Shown one piece after another: positions 33,787 through 44,815 of a stretch of DNA of 64,000 nt (position 1 is its first letter; each line of letters starts with the position of its first letter). Below the pieces are notes generated by a model. The model saw only the letters and a list, made by a program, of their open reading frames with translations. It ran no database searches and was not told the DNA's origin. The translations under genes were made by a program, and so were the position numbers. The stretch comes from Stenogyne calaminthoides (lineage: Eukaryota > Streptophyta > Magnoliopsida > Lamiales > Lamiaceae): positions 7,772,786 through 7,836,785 of the forward strand of contig JBBCBC010000030.1 in assembly GCA_037126765.1 (NCBI GenBank). Direction: 5' to 3'.

Positions 33787-34200
33787 GACAGACTACCTAC
33801 TCGAGTGAATCTCATGAAGCACAACATTCTACCTCAAAACAAGAATAACACAAAATTGCCCTTTTTGCAATCGGAGGCGGAAAAACCATCGCTCACCTCT
33901 TCATCGAATGCAACGTCTCATCCAAAATCCCATCTTTTTTATAACCGGTTTAGGTGCATTAAAATGGACATATTCGGATCGCCGCATCGACATTTCTTGT
34001 CTAATTTTGGTATTCTTTTGGGCAAGAAAGGGAATGTTTTTGCTACGAATTTATGGATCTGCATTGTATGAATAATTTGAAAATGGAGAAATGAAATGAT
34101 TTTCGAAGGAAAATGTTTTGACCCGGTGAAAGTCTTGGAAGAAATTAAAAGGAGATTTTGGAGTTGGTGTTGGGTAAAATATTCTTCTTTTTGTAATTAA
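33787..34200 (+). pseudogene. LINE reverse-transcriptase remnant, second part (zf-RVT and C-terminus)
   Basis: The plus strand encodes RLPTRVNLMKHNILPQ, then, in another frame, CNRRRK and the HLFIECN segment of the zf-RVT cysteine/histidine motif. It ends with W-I-WKWRNEMIFEGK, typical of the LINE C-terminus (IWxxRNxxIF), followed by EEIKRRFWSW. The order and spacing continue the remnant that stops at 29,764. Confidence 0.8.
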
Positions 34201-34569
34201 TCTTTTTTTCTGAATGGCTATAAAATACCATTTGTTCTTCTTATTGATGAATAAAAGGACTTGCGCTTACCCCAAAAAAAATCGGCTATTAAAAAATAAT
34301 CGAAAATTCTTGAAATAAGAGAAAAATCAATAAAATATCTGACTACGGAACATGCATATGTAGGGGTAGAGTTATAAATAGTCAAATGTAAAAATAAATA
34401 TTCTTTTATGTTATTAAATTTCAATATATTCTTTTTTAGCCAAGAGAATTATTATTTAGACTCTTATATCCCTATTTAATTAACTAAAAAAATTAAATAA
34501 AATAGAAAAAAAAAACAGCTGCATATCATCGATCTTTTCTCTTAAAAATTAAAATAACTTTGTCTCTCC

Positions 34570-35660
34570 CTCATTCGATAAACACTCTAATACTACACCA
34601 TATTTAAACATTAATTCATCCCTGCGTTTTATTTTATTTCGTCTTATCGTTAATTCACCACGTACCCATGGTTGAAGAAATCGGCCTAGGCGGCTGCCGG
34701 CCGCCCCGATTTTCCCCAAATCGCCCAAGAAAATCGTTCCCCGCCCTAGACGCCGCCTAGGCTGGCAAGACGGGCTAGGCGGTTTCACGATCCAGTCTAA
34801 ATCCAGAGAGAAAGAAGTTCAAATAGCTGCCTAAATCGGTAAATCAATCGCGATTCAGTAAGAAAGAAGAAAAGGGAGAAATTTTTTACAAACCCTAAAT
34901 CCCCATCGCCCAGCCGCCGCCCGTCGTCGTGGCCACCCACCTTCCACCTGCGTTGCCCGCCGCCGCGCCTGCTGCCCATGTATCAATTTTGCCCAACACA
35001 TGAAATTGAATCATATTTTTCCTCTTTCTCCAGCACTGCGTTGCGCTGTTTCTTCTTCCATTTCTTTTATCTCCATTGCCGCCGTGGTCTTGTTCTCAAA
35101 ATGAAATCTGAGTGTTGTTCTCACTTCTCACAAATTTTGGTGCTCCGATGTTGAAGCCGCTTGAAGGATTGGGTTTGTTACTCTGTTTATTGGGAAATTT
35201 CAAATTTCTATTAAAAAGGCCGCTGGAAGGCTTCTTATCCGCTGGAAATTTTTAATTAAAAAAAAAATTGGGAAAAGCCTAGGCGGCTAGAAAGCGTCCG
35301 ACTACCGATTTCCGACTTCTGCGCCCTTGCCCGTACCACACTTTATTAAGTGTGTATCACCATTAATTTACTCCATACCACACATTATTGACGCCGATGG
35401 TCACCATTAATTCACCCTCGTCTCACATTTTATTTAAATTCGTACCATCATTTTTTTTCACCCGCATACCACACTTATTGAAGCCCATACACCATTAATT
35501 CACTTTCATACACATTTTATTTAAGCCTGTCTGTTATTAATTCACCTCGTCCACATTTTATTGAAGCTCATACCACCATTTTTTCACCCGTATCACTTTT
35601 TATTAAAGCTCGTACCACCATTAATTCACCACGCACCACATTTTATTTAAGTCCATACCA
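34570..35660. repeat. degenerate minisatellite, ~45-50-bp unit, interrupted by an hAT-like element
   Basis: Recurring words CACCATTAATTCACC, CGTACCACA and TTTTATTTAAGC appear about every 45-50 bases in 35,330-35,660 and also just left of the insertion (34,590-34,666). About eight degenerate units are visible. The array was one block before the element at 34,667-35,329 entered. Confidence 0.7.
34667..35329. mobile_element. hAT-like non-autonomous transposon with 8-bp TSD
   Basis: The left end CATGGTTGAAGAAATCGG and the complement of the right end CAAGGGCGCAGAAGTCGG match at 13 of 18 positions. Both start CA(T/A)GG, as hAT termini do. The flanking octamers are CACGTACC (34,659-34,666) and CCCGTACC (35,330-35,337), matching at 7 of 8. 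The interior has GC-rich subterminal words (GCCTAGGCGG) at both ends and no transposase. The 663-bp size fits a non-autonomous copy. Confidence 0.7.
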
Positions 35661-38040
35661 CTGTTTTAAAGATTATATAATGATATTTTTAAGCTCCTTG
35701 TATAGTCGTATAATTAATTAGGCCTGTACCATCCTATATCCTAAACCCTAAAAATTAAATGAGAGAGTACCTGTTAATTTTGTCCTGAGTGAATCTGAAT
35801 TGGAGAAATATGACAAATAATGGGGTTTCTCAGAATTCAATAGATTCATAAATAGATTAAGAATGATATTATTAGCATTCAATTTAATTATTGAAAGTCG
35901 ACGGAAAAAAAAATCATTTCAGAAAGTGATGGAACAAAATTGATGAGAAAAATAATACCTTGTTGAAGCCTTGAAGGGAAATAATAATTCATTTGTTCTC
36001 AAGGGATTGAAAGAAAAAAAGAGTAGCAAAGAAGAAAATGAAAAATGAAAGATGTAGTAGCGAAGAAGAAAAATGAAAAATGAAAAATGAAAGGAAAAAA
36101 AAAAGAACTGGTCTTTTTAAAAAAGAGGAATTAGGTATAGGTGGTAAAAAAAAATATTCTCTAGGCTAGAAAAGAATAAAATTAAAATTATTGACAATTT
36201 AAAAAAAAAAAAAAAAGAATTTGCTAAAAATTGGGGTTCCGTCTATGTTATGTAGTATCATATAAACATAATTCTACAGTAAACACTATATAGAATAGAA
36301 TAAAAAATAATCGCAAAATAAAAGGAGAAGTAGACAAGAAACTAAAATTTGTGTAGCATGGCATATTTTGTAAGATTTAATGAGTATAAATGAAAAACCA
36401 TGCAAGAATAACTAGGCAGCACAACATCTTAAAGTTTAATTCTATTCTTTTTTCTATTTTTGAAATGAGAAAATTAAGTCGATATGAAAAAACCTTTATT
36501 CTCTAAAGAAAAATAAAGATTCTTCAAAGATGATAAGATATGATAAGTCAAAATAGCCAAAATAATAACTGAATTAATAGTTTAACTTGGTAAGTTTACG
36601 AATGAAAATTCAATGTGATTTCGTATTTTTGTCTTATTGTTATTTTATATTCATACATTTCCGTTTTTTATTTTAATTCAAGAAAAATCGAAATATTTTG
36701 AAGATACATGGCCTACGGATTGGATTGTGTTTGACCAAGTCAATTCATATATTTTTATTTAGACAAAGTCTAGTATGCAAATTTTTATAGATGCAAAAAC
36801 TTTAATTTTCAACCAAATTCTATAATTGATGAATGTAATACAAAATTGAGTGGTTCATGGTTCACTTGGCTCGACTAGTTCATGGTTCACTCAGCTCAAA
36901 TATGTCATAATTTAGGATTAATTATTTAGTGTTTAGTGTTGATACCAAAAATATGAACAATGATTAAATGACTTATGTGGCCGAGTTTGGCATCAAACTA
37001 ATTAATGACTTGGGGGGATTATGAATTAATGAGGAACAAAGAGAATGTCCTTCATTAATTGTGGATGATTGATCTTAAATGCATGAAGGAATAAAACATT
37101 AAATTTGCAAGAGGGGGTTGGGCCAAAGACATCTTTTTAGCTTCTTAAAGCCTTGTAATAAATGGAAAAGTTTGAACCCTTTAATGAGTCCTTACTACAA
37201 GTATTTATACTTGTTACAATCTGGGAGTAGACCCCTAGATCCTATTTACTAGGCCATTAATGCCACTTTAGCCAAAATCCTGGATTAGAACCGGCCCAAA
37301 TACATCTCTCATTAATGTTCTTTGTCCCTGTTCGCAAGACCGATGTCACCGGCGCTGTCTCCGAGGTCGCCCGGCGTGTTCTTTCCCGATCGGTGATTCT
37401 GCTCACTGAAACTTCGGGGAGGACCTTGAGAGGCACTGAGCTTCCTTTTGAGGAAAGTCACCCCTATCTTTGGCCGAGGCGGAGAATAAAGGCTGGCGCT
37501 GGGGCTCTGTGCACTTTCACGGATTCCTAAATCGAGGCTTCTTAGACTCTTTCTTTTCCGAGGAGGTGGGGATTATCTTGGGCCCCTAAGCCCTTAAAGG
37601 GCGGCCTGAGTCTTCTCAGGGTTGCTCGAGGTCGCTCATCCTCCTTCCGGCCATCGAACTGCGCCTCATGGCCCCTGGAGCTCGGTTTGAGCCGCCCTAA
37701 GCCCGAGATGAGTAACAATCCCAAGCTTCGGGGACCTTGCCAACCTTAAACACGCGGTTAAATTCACCAAGTGTGGGAGCTCGTTCATCCCTTAATACTT
37801 AGCACACAACATTTAGGGTATAGTTAGTTGATTTAGGGCAATTTTATAGATTTTAATCTATCTGAAATTCTTGTATAAACCTCTTCTTTTATATATATAT
37901 AAAGAAATATTAGCCTCATATCAATTGCTTTGGATGGAGCCAGAAACTGTCCTTCTTGGATGTTAATTACGGGGGTTTTGTTTAGATTTTTTAGATCCAT
38001 TTTGGGATGGAATTGTGTTTCAATAGTATATAGTTTATTT
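35661..38040. other. intergenic; unclassified repeats, no gene seen
   Basis: AT-rich up to about 36,840. At 36,850-36,940 the words GTGGTTCATGGTTCAC resemble the complement of the MITE interior at 32,240-32,440, so this is a diverged piece of that family. At 37,300-37,770 the sequence becomes GC-rich and unique-looking (GAGGTCGCCCGG, GGGCGGCCTGAG); short open frames there have no recognised domain. It may be an LTR of an unidentified element. Confidence 0.35.
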
Positions 38041-39119
38041 AGGGGACAAATTCTATTTTGCTCATTTTTAATTTGCACAACTCTTTTTTGCTCTATGATT
38101 TTTTTAACTCATTTTTATGCTCCATTTTTATATTTTTGTTCTTGGCCCCTTTTTCCCATTTCCACCACTCAATTTCATTTTAACATCATTTTATTTTCCT
38201 ATCCCACACAAAAATACAAACCCCAAACAACACTTAAACATTTGTTCTAAATTCCAATGAAGCTTCCACCGTCGACAATGGCGCCGCCGCTGCGCACCAC
38301 CACCACCACCACCGTCGACAATGGTGGTCGCTGCTTCCACCACCGCCTCCTTCTCCAACCACCGTCGCCGCCGCCCCCATCCATGTCACAAACGTCTTCT
38401 CCTCCCCCAAAACATAAATCAACGGCGAGGCTCAAAACCAAATCTGAAACCCCCGAACCCGAAACCCAGATCTATTAAGTACACACTGACAAAATGAGGC
38501 ACCTATAGAGCTAGGTTGTTGTTCTTCCACCGCGGCGGCGGCGACTCGCAATGACGAGGTATAAACCCTGAGTCGCTCAACCGAGTTGAGCCGTGCTTGG
38601 GTAATAGATTCTTCTCGTCGAGATTGGCCGGGACGATGTCGGTGACCTGCAACAGGGAGCTCTGGTGCTCGCCTGTAGGTTTCACCCCGTGTTCAGAAGC
38701 TTCAACAGAATTCCCGGTGCCAACGTCGCCATTATTTTCGATCTAATCCAACGTCATTAGTATTTCCGATTTTTACTACGCTAAAATAAAACCTCAATTT
38801 CTGATGATCAAGAAAACTCGAAATTGAGAGGGGGGAAATTCTTGGAGGTATGCTGTGGCGGCGTGGAGTCGGAGGAGATTCCGGATTCGCCGGCGGCATC
38901 GAGGACTTGCAATTGAGCGTATTTTGTTTCATGCTTGGAAGATATATTTTTGTGTGGGATTAGAAAAGAGAATGATGTTGAGATATGAATGAATGGTTGG
39001 AATGAGAATAATGAAATCAAGGGCAAAAATGTAAAAATAGGGCATAAAAGTGAGTTGAAAAAAATTTAAGGCAAAAAGAATTGTGCAAATTGAAAATAAG
39101 CATTTTTGTCTATTTTTCC
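38041..39119. mobile_element. Mutator-like element with long TIRs and a captured gene fragment (Pack-MULE-like)
   Basis: The left 190 bases (38,041-38,228) are the imperfect reverse complement of the right 190 (about 38,935-39,119). For example, AATTTGCACAACTCTTTTTTGC on the left matches the complement of GCAAAAAGAATTGTGCAAATT on the right, and CCCACACAAAAATA recurs at the inner ends. TIRs longer than 100 bp are typical of Mutator-like elements. Both flanks show TTTATTT (38,034-38,040 and 39,120-39,126), compatible with a degraded 9-bp duplication but weak in AT-rich DNA. The interior is GC-rich and includes the start of a DUF936 gene. No transposase. Confidence 0.75.
38503..38732 (-). pseudogene. 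captured N-terminal fragment of a DUF936-family gene
   Basis: Read on the minus strand from ATG at 38,732, the product begins MATLAPGILLKLLNTG. After a lost base it continues VKPTGEHQSSLLQVTDIVPA, then LLPKHG and LSDS. This is the start of the plant DUF936 (PF06075) family, whose proteins begin near MA.LVPGVLLKLL and continue GEHRSSLLQVxxIVPA. About 55 residues are represented, against several hundred in the full family. A TGA (38,682-38,684) results from the missing base. The similarity fades near 38,540. It lies entirely within the long-TIR element, so it was probably acquired by it. Confidence 0.75.
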
Positions 39120-39299
39120 TTTATTTTTTGTTAAATTTAACTAAAAAGATTATATTTTTAAATGTATAATAATTATAATATAAATATTGATGTGACATTA
39201 AAATGAAGCATGTGATGTGAAATTTTTTGCCTTGTTGGCTCGTCTACATCATCAATTTGGTTGGAAGATTTAAATTTTTTAAATTGATTCGGAATAAAA

Positions 39300-39541
39300 T
39301 TTTTAAAAAAACCTCCAAGGATTGACCCAGTGGTGCAGGATTAAAAATTGGAAGTTTGTTTCTCTTTAGGTCTCAGATTCAAACCTTCTAAAGTTTGATT
39401 AATTTTTGAGATGAGTCAGTCCATACAAAACTTAACTCTGACTTAAAGTGGGGCCCCCACTAGTGGCGATGAGTTCTGATCCCCCGAATTAGTCGATCCT
39501 TAGGCTGTATATCGAGTTATATATATATATATATATATATT
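39300..39541 (+). mobile_element. tRNA-derived SINE with A and B boxes
   Basis: TGACCCAGTGG at 39,323-39,333 fits a pol III A box and GATTCAAACC at 39,376-39,385 a B box, about 50 bases apart as in tRNA-derived SINEs. The body ends near CTGTATATCGAGTT, followed by a TA-rich tail (39,518-39,541). No clear target duplication was found. Confidence 0.6.
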
Positions 39542-39689
39542 AAAATAGACCCACACGCACAAAAAAAAAAAATTAAAAATGATAGAGTAAAAAGGAAAAA
39601 TGATTAAAAGTAAATTTAAAAATAAAAATGAAAACGATTTGTGATATCAACTCATATGTAAGAAAATGAATTGCATTCTTTGAATGTCG

Positions 39690-39795
39690 ACGCAGGGGTT
39701 TACATCTTAAAATATTAAAATCCAAAAACGACTTTTTGACTAACTAGACGTCAATAATATAGCTATTCTGTAGTGTTAACTTGATTGTAATAACA
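39690..39795. repeat. dispersed repeat related to 3,190-3,300
   Basis: Shared order of words: TTAAAATCxxAAAAxC, GACTA...AGACGTCAAT/AGATGTCAATTAATGTAGC, TAACTTGATTGTAA. Class unknown. Confidence 0.4.
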
Positions 39796-40444
39796 AATTT
39801 GGCATGAAAACAACACATCATAAAATCCAAAAATGTAGCTATTCTGGTAACAAACTAATTGGGCTTTATCTGAATACCATGGAAATTTCTTCCACCCAGC
39901 TTATATATCAATGTGAAAACTTATTGGAACGGAATTGTTACATTAATCCAAGAAATTTGTAGCCAAATGATTACAATCTTCAGAGACATGTAATCATTCT
40001 CACTTTTCAAATGATTGAAACAGCAATATAGAGGGGATATAATTTGATTTCTGTATTTTTAAGAGAAAGGCCATGATTGCGATTTTTTTTTATTTTTTTT
40101 TATTTTACTAGGGTGTATTTAGAGTATGCAGTAGAAACAAAATTGGGGTGTAAATAGCTGCATTCAAAGAAATCTTTGTTCATAACATTCTCTCCTTTTC
40201 AGTTTAATTGTCGGATTAATTATAAACTTGTTCCAAGATATTTTATTTTGTTTTTCCGAAAGATATTAAATGTTATTTTTCCGACTTTATTAATATCATA
40301 ACCCCTTCAAAAAAAAAAAATCATAAACATTTATGATTCATTAATATTAGGTAAAAGAGTTTATTTTTTGAAAGATCAAATAATGACTTAATTTTATTTT
40401 TTTTTGATCGGACAAATTTAGTTGTTAGCTGTTAATAGTTAGTA

Positions 40445-40590
40445 CACCAAGCACCCAAATACTCCACAAATTCACCAAGCCACCTTATAACTCCCATACT
40501 CCAATTCGTTCCCAAAGGGAATCGAACCTGAGTCTCCCACTCAAGTGAAGAGCCCAGTTGCCAGGTGACTTACTTAAAATTATGACCCCA
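40445..40590 (-). mobile_element. tRNA-derived SINE
   Basis: On the minus strand, TGGCAACTGGGC (complement of 40,552-40,563) resembles an A box and GGTTCGATTCC (complement of 40,518-40,528) is a perfect B box, 24 bases further on. The B box resembles that of a tRNA, but no tRNA cloverleaf can be folded around it. The spacing is shorter than usual, so the A-box assignment is tentative. Confidence 0.5.
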
Positions 40591-40622
40591 AAAACATAGA
40601 TAGTGTTGGTGCTTTAATAACC

Positions 40623-40651
40623 ACTAGTATTGCACCCGTGCTAACGCACGG
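40623..40651 (-). mobile_element. Helitron-like 3' terminus
   Basis: On the minus strand a CCGTGC-GTTA-GCACGG hairpin (40,636-40,651) is followed eight bases later by CTAGT (40,623-40,627), the hairpin-plus-CTRRT layout of Helitron 3' ends. The base after CTAGT is G rather than the expected T, and no 5' end was found. Confidence 0.4.
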
Positions 40652-40889
40652 TCATTATTGTCATCAAATATTTCATATGTTAAAATAAATATTTTTTATT
40701 AATATAAAATTTTATATTGACATCTTGTTTTATTATTTATATTTATGATAATGTGAGTTTTAAACTAAGATTTTGATATTTTAAAATTATATTTAATTTT
40801 ATTCATAATAATATTGATTTATTAAAGAAAATTCTTTGCAAAGAAGAATTAATATTGTTCACTTTATAGTATTTTATTGTTGGTTAATT

Positions 40890-41277
40890 GCAAAAGATAT
40901 CACCACTTTTAAGGTTTTTATCAATTACAACATACTTTTTTCTTTGCAATTCGAGACATCACATTTTTAGGTTATTAGAAGCATTTGTTAATTTTTCGGC
41001 AATAATTAAGTGAGGTGACCTCAGAGTTGACATAAATATCCACGTAGGATGTCAAAGCTGGTGAATAAATTTTTTTTTTAATTCAAAAATATTTTTGTAA
41101 AAAAACCAATACCTAAAATATATTTTTAAATATTAAAAAATTTGGAGCTGCGATTTGATGAGCGATTTAGCGTTCTTCTTTTAAGTTTTTTGGAAGAAAT
41201 AATAAGAGCATATTTTTGTCAGGATGAGTTTTGTGGGTTATATTCTTAAATTATAAAAATAATTTTTAGATACTATT
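40890..41277. mobile_element. left part of a long-inverted-repeat element split by the gypsy insertion
   Basis: 40,900-41,060 (CATACTTTTTTCTTTGCAATT, TGACATAAATATCCACGTAGG) is the imperfect reverse complement of 49,975-50,110 on the far side of the gypsy element. The two halves meet at the CTATT target duplication. The inverted arms are about 130 bases or more. Confidence 0.6.
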
Positions 41278-41635
41278 TGTAACACCCCATTTTCTTTTAA
41301 AAAAAATATATATTGCATGATTTAAAATTTAAGTATTCTGGTGGACTTTTTTATTATTACTAAAAGATTTTAATTATTAAATGAAAAGAACTGATGATAT
41401 CTACGAGTTTTAGAAAAAGTTTTGCAGGATAGCCAACCGAGGAGACTGGGCTCAAGTGCAAAGCATTCGACACAAGTAACTAATGAAAAGAGATAAGTTA
41501 ATCTTTGAAATTAATTGTGGTAGAATTAAAATAATAATAATAATAACATATTTAATAATAATAAAGTTATAATATTTAATAATAAAAGATATCATATCAA
41601 GAAAGATATTACATAGATTATTTACATATCTTCTT

Positions 41636-41671
<36 letters not shown>

Positions 41672-41753
41672 TTGTAAATCTTTCATGTATTTAATAAAAA
41701 AAACACGCTTAAAATAAAAGAGAAAAGAAATACATAAATATATATAATCTCCT

Positions 41754-43392
41754 TGTTGGGATATTTTAGTTTTGATGAATTATGCCAAAACATTATCAAC
41801 TTCAGGTTTTTGAAGTTCGATTTACGATAACAAGTCGAGGGGAACAAAGAGAACAAATTGGCGAAACTCACTTAAATTAGGGAGATGATCGAAGTTCAGT
41901 GACGAGGTCGCAGAGATTTACGACCGACGAGATCGGATGAGTAGGATTTAGTTCCGGTTAACGATGAGTCAGGCAAAATCGTGAAAAGAAAGCTGTCAAC
42001 CGATCGAAGATCGATGACCAAATGACCGATCGATGACCAAGATCGAAGAAAAGGTTCATCGATCGAAGAGGAGCAGATGAGATCGACGAGATCGACGTGG
42101 ATCGAGATCGAGATATGGCGACGAGCGATGATCAAGATCGACGTGATTGAGATCGGGAGTAAAGTAAACCGATATGCTAACCTAATATGCTAACCCGATG
42201 TACTTAATCGATGCGATAAACCGATATGCCGACTGATGCTATAATCGACCGATCATGAGAAGATCGATCAAAGTAGAAGAAATCGATATCGAAAAACCTG
42301 AAATCGCGATACCGTATCGGAAAAGAAGTCATCGTAAGAGAAGTCATCTCTAAGTCATATTCACCGAGAATCGTAACGCCGATGATCGCTTCCTTTGAAA
42401 AGCTTTACTGAGGGTCGATGTCTCAAGACGAAGAATCGAACTCGGGCCACCGAGTGTCGATATGCCCGACGACAAGGTCCAATAAGAGAAGTCAAATAAG
42501 GCTCGGATAGAACTGGGCTCAGATAGACCGGGGCTCGGATGGAATCAAGACACCGAGACTCGAGAGAATCTCCAATGATTCCAAGGCTAGGAATCTGGGA
42601 ATATAGCCATTAGAATCAACTTACGTGGACCAATGAGAGGAAGACAACCACCGGAAAAGTCGCAAAAAGTTTGAATAGTATGGATTTGAATGTGACTCTT
42701 CCAACCAGAACATTCAAATCCACACTATAAATACAAGTTCTTCCCTCATTATCGTGTGGAAAAATGCGAAACATCCATCAAGCCAAATCATCAAGCATTC
42801 CCACCATAGAACCGCAGAAAAAAATACACGCATATATTCAAGAAGTGTTCTACCCTAGATCTAAGCATAAATGCCATATCCTAAGCTTAGAGTGATTTTC
42901 CCATCCTTAGCATTGAGGCTAAACAAATGTAAGGGAAAATCTCAACCTAGTTGGAAACCAAACAAACCTTACCCAAATCAGTTTGGTCGGTTAAGTTTGT
43001 AGGTGAGTGTGAACTCGGTAAACATCTAGCAATCCCGAAAGGGAGGGTAGGCAATCCCGTGAGGGTGATAAGTCCCGTTTGAGTGTGAACTCGGTAAACA
43101 TCTGTTGGGTGTTGGACTAACACGTTAAACTAAGTCCAGTTGGTTAAGTTGGTGCCCCATGAAGGGAAGAGTGGATGTAGGACGAGTTGTCCGAACCACT
43201 ATAAAATCGTGTGTTCTTTACTGCTTTATGCTCTTACTTGCCATATGCATTCGATTATAAGCAAAACAACACACATGAGCTTAAAACCGAAAATTATGTA
43301 ATCACTCTGCCCTCACCCCTGTTTTATATGCATCGAAATTAATGTTTTCGCTTCCGCACGCGCAAAATGGGTTTTCAAAATCGGGACCTACA
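41754..43392 (+). mobile_element. solo LTR of a Sirevirus-type copia element, nested in the gypsy LTR
   Basis: TGTTGGGATATT to GGGACCTACA (1,639 bp), flanked by CTCCT at 41,749-41,753 and 43,393-43,397. The start matches the TGTTGGGAG start of the Sirevirus LTR at 54,064 (minus strand), and both contain a CTAGTTGGAAACCAA segment and a TATAAATAC box (here 42,726-42,734). There is no internal coding region, so it arose by LTR-LTR recombination. Repetitive GATCGA/CGATCGA words fill 41,890-42,320. Confidence 0.88.
42726..42734 (+). promoter_or_regulatory. TATA box of the nested solo LTR
   Basis: TATAAATAC in a CACTATAAATACAAG context. The homologous position in the Sirevirus LTR also has TATAAATAC (complement of 53,167-53,175), supporting a conserved promoter. 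Confidence 0.55.
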
Positions 43393-44703
43393 CTCCTAGA
43401 TACATGAACCGTCATTTTTTTTTTATCTGCGTTCTCTCTCTACTCTCCGCTTCTCTCTCTACACTCTCTAGTATTCTCTCTAAAATGCTGAAGAAAAATC
43501 AACGCTATTTTTCTTAGAATTCAAGAATCTCCAAGGTAAGAGATGAACAAACTATACTTTTAAATATTTTTCTGGGTATTTTTGGTTGAATGATTTGATG
43601 AGTTATATGTTTTAACAATGAAGTGCCAACTATAAAGTTATTTGATATTGTTTAGTAGATTGCTTATTGTTTAGGTGATTGCATGTTGATTTCGCAAATG
43701 CATGTTGATTTCGAAAATGTTTCTGACCTTTTGTGAACGAATTTTATAAAACCCTTTTATCACAGTAAATTCCTGGAAGTTTAAATTGTGTGAAAATTTC
43801 AGAATTTTTGGAATCGTTTTTAAATTTATATGAATTTTCTATTAAACTACTGTACCACAGAAAAATCGGCCCTGTTTTTGACGATGATTGTAGGATTTAC
43901 TGGGTATAGATAACTTCGTATTTAAAACTAGTTTTAGACTATGTTGTTCTAATACATCTTAGCTTTCATGTGGATTTTGTTTGGGTAAATTTAGAGTTAT
44001 ATTATATTTTTAATGATTTTTCTAATAAACAGTACTTTTACAGTGAAAAACTGGCAGTTTTAAGGCTCTAGAAAATTATAATATTAAATAGGAAATTCGA
44101 AGTTTTAAATTATTCTGTTTTTACTGGTATTACTAATGGTTCTTAGGATTACATTAAAAAATTTATTTGATTTTTTTTAGGATATGTTCATGTGTTATAA
44201 AATGTTGGAAAAGATGGGACGACCTCATCTTGGGGACCTATTTTCACCTAAATTGGAAAACCCATAAGTCATAAACCACAATTTATTTTTATGTGAAAAT
44301 TTTACTGTATGTACTCATATGTGTTAGGCACCTACTGTACAAATTTTATAAACTTATAGTATGTTCATAATTTGAAATAAATAATTCACTACAACGTGTT
44401 ATTCTAAGGTGTTAAATCTAAGTTATAAGTTATATAGCTATTGTTGATTAACTTGTTGATTGGGAATTAGGATCTTTTGATATGATTATAAACTGTGAGT
44501 TCCAAATATACTTTAATAACATTTAAATGATCATGAGACTAAAGAACTACCGAATGTGTAGAGTGGAGTACGAGCCAGCGGTGCTTCCGGGAAGCTATCT
44601 TGAGGCATTCAACGTCAAGAAAAGTGGGTAACATTTAATTGTCTTTGTATTAGTTAGTTTAATTTGTGTGTAAGATGCAAATAAGCAGATCTTCGAATTT
44701 TGC

Positions 44704-44815
44704 TCTATGTGGATTATGCTATGTGGATTATGCTATGTGGATTACGCTATGTGGATTATGCTATGTGGATTACGTTGTGTGGGTTATGCTATGTGGAATT
44801 ACGCTGTGTGGAATA
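44704..44815. repeat. 14-bp tandem repeat in the gypsy LTR, ~8 copies
   Basis: Unit CTATGTGGATTATG, with later copies changing to ATTACG or GTGTGGG. The same array with the same copy order is present in the 3' LTR (49,111-49,222), so it predates insertion. Confidence 0.9.

Larger units (their letters stand above)
29769..33790 (+). mobile_element. LTR-type insertion (solo LTR or degenerate element), ~4 kb, splitting a LINE
   Basis: It begins TGTAATAGCCGCGCTTC and ends GGTGGTCGTGACA, a TG...CA pair in the style of plant gypsy LTRs. GACTA occurs on both sides (29,760-29,764 and 33,791-33,795), although four extra bases (TATA) lie between GACTA and the TG on the left. The LINE reading resumes after it. 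No gag-pol coding of its own was found. The GC-richer stretch at 31,340-31,660 contains two degenerate copies of a unit with GTGAGCTC and GTGGGCTAC. It carries nested features: an AAT microsatellite, a MITE, AT tracts and a protease-like fragment. It could be a solo LTR enlarged by insertions. Confidence 0.55.

Noticed and set aside
37315..37730. GC-rich protein-coding gene
   Set aside because: Short frames occur on both strands with no recognisable domain, no introns and no start context; it is more likely part of an unclassified repeat.
40500..40570. A tRNA gene
   Set aside because: A perfect B box is present, but no cloverleaf can be folded and A-box spacing is wrong; a tRNA-derived SINE fits better.
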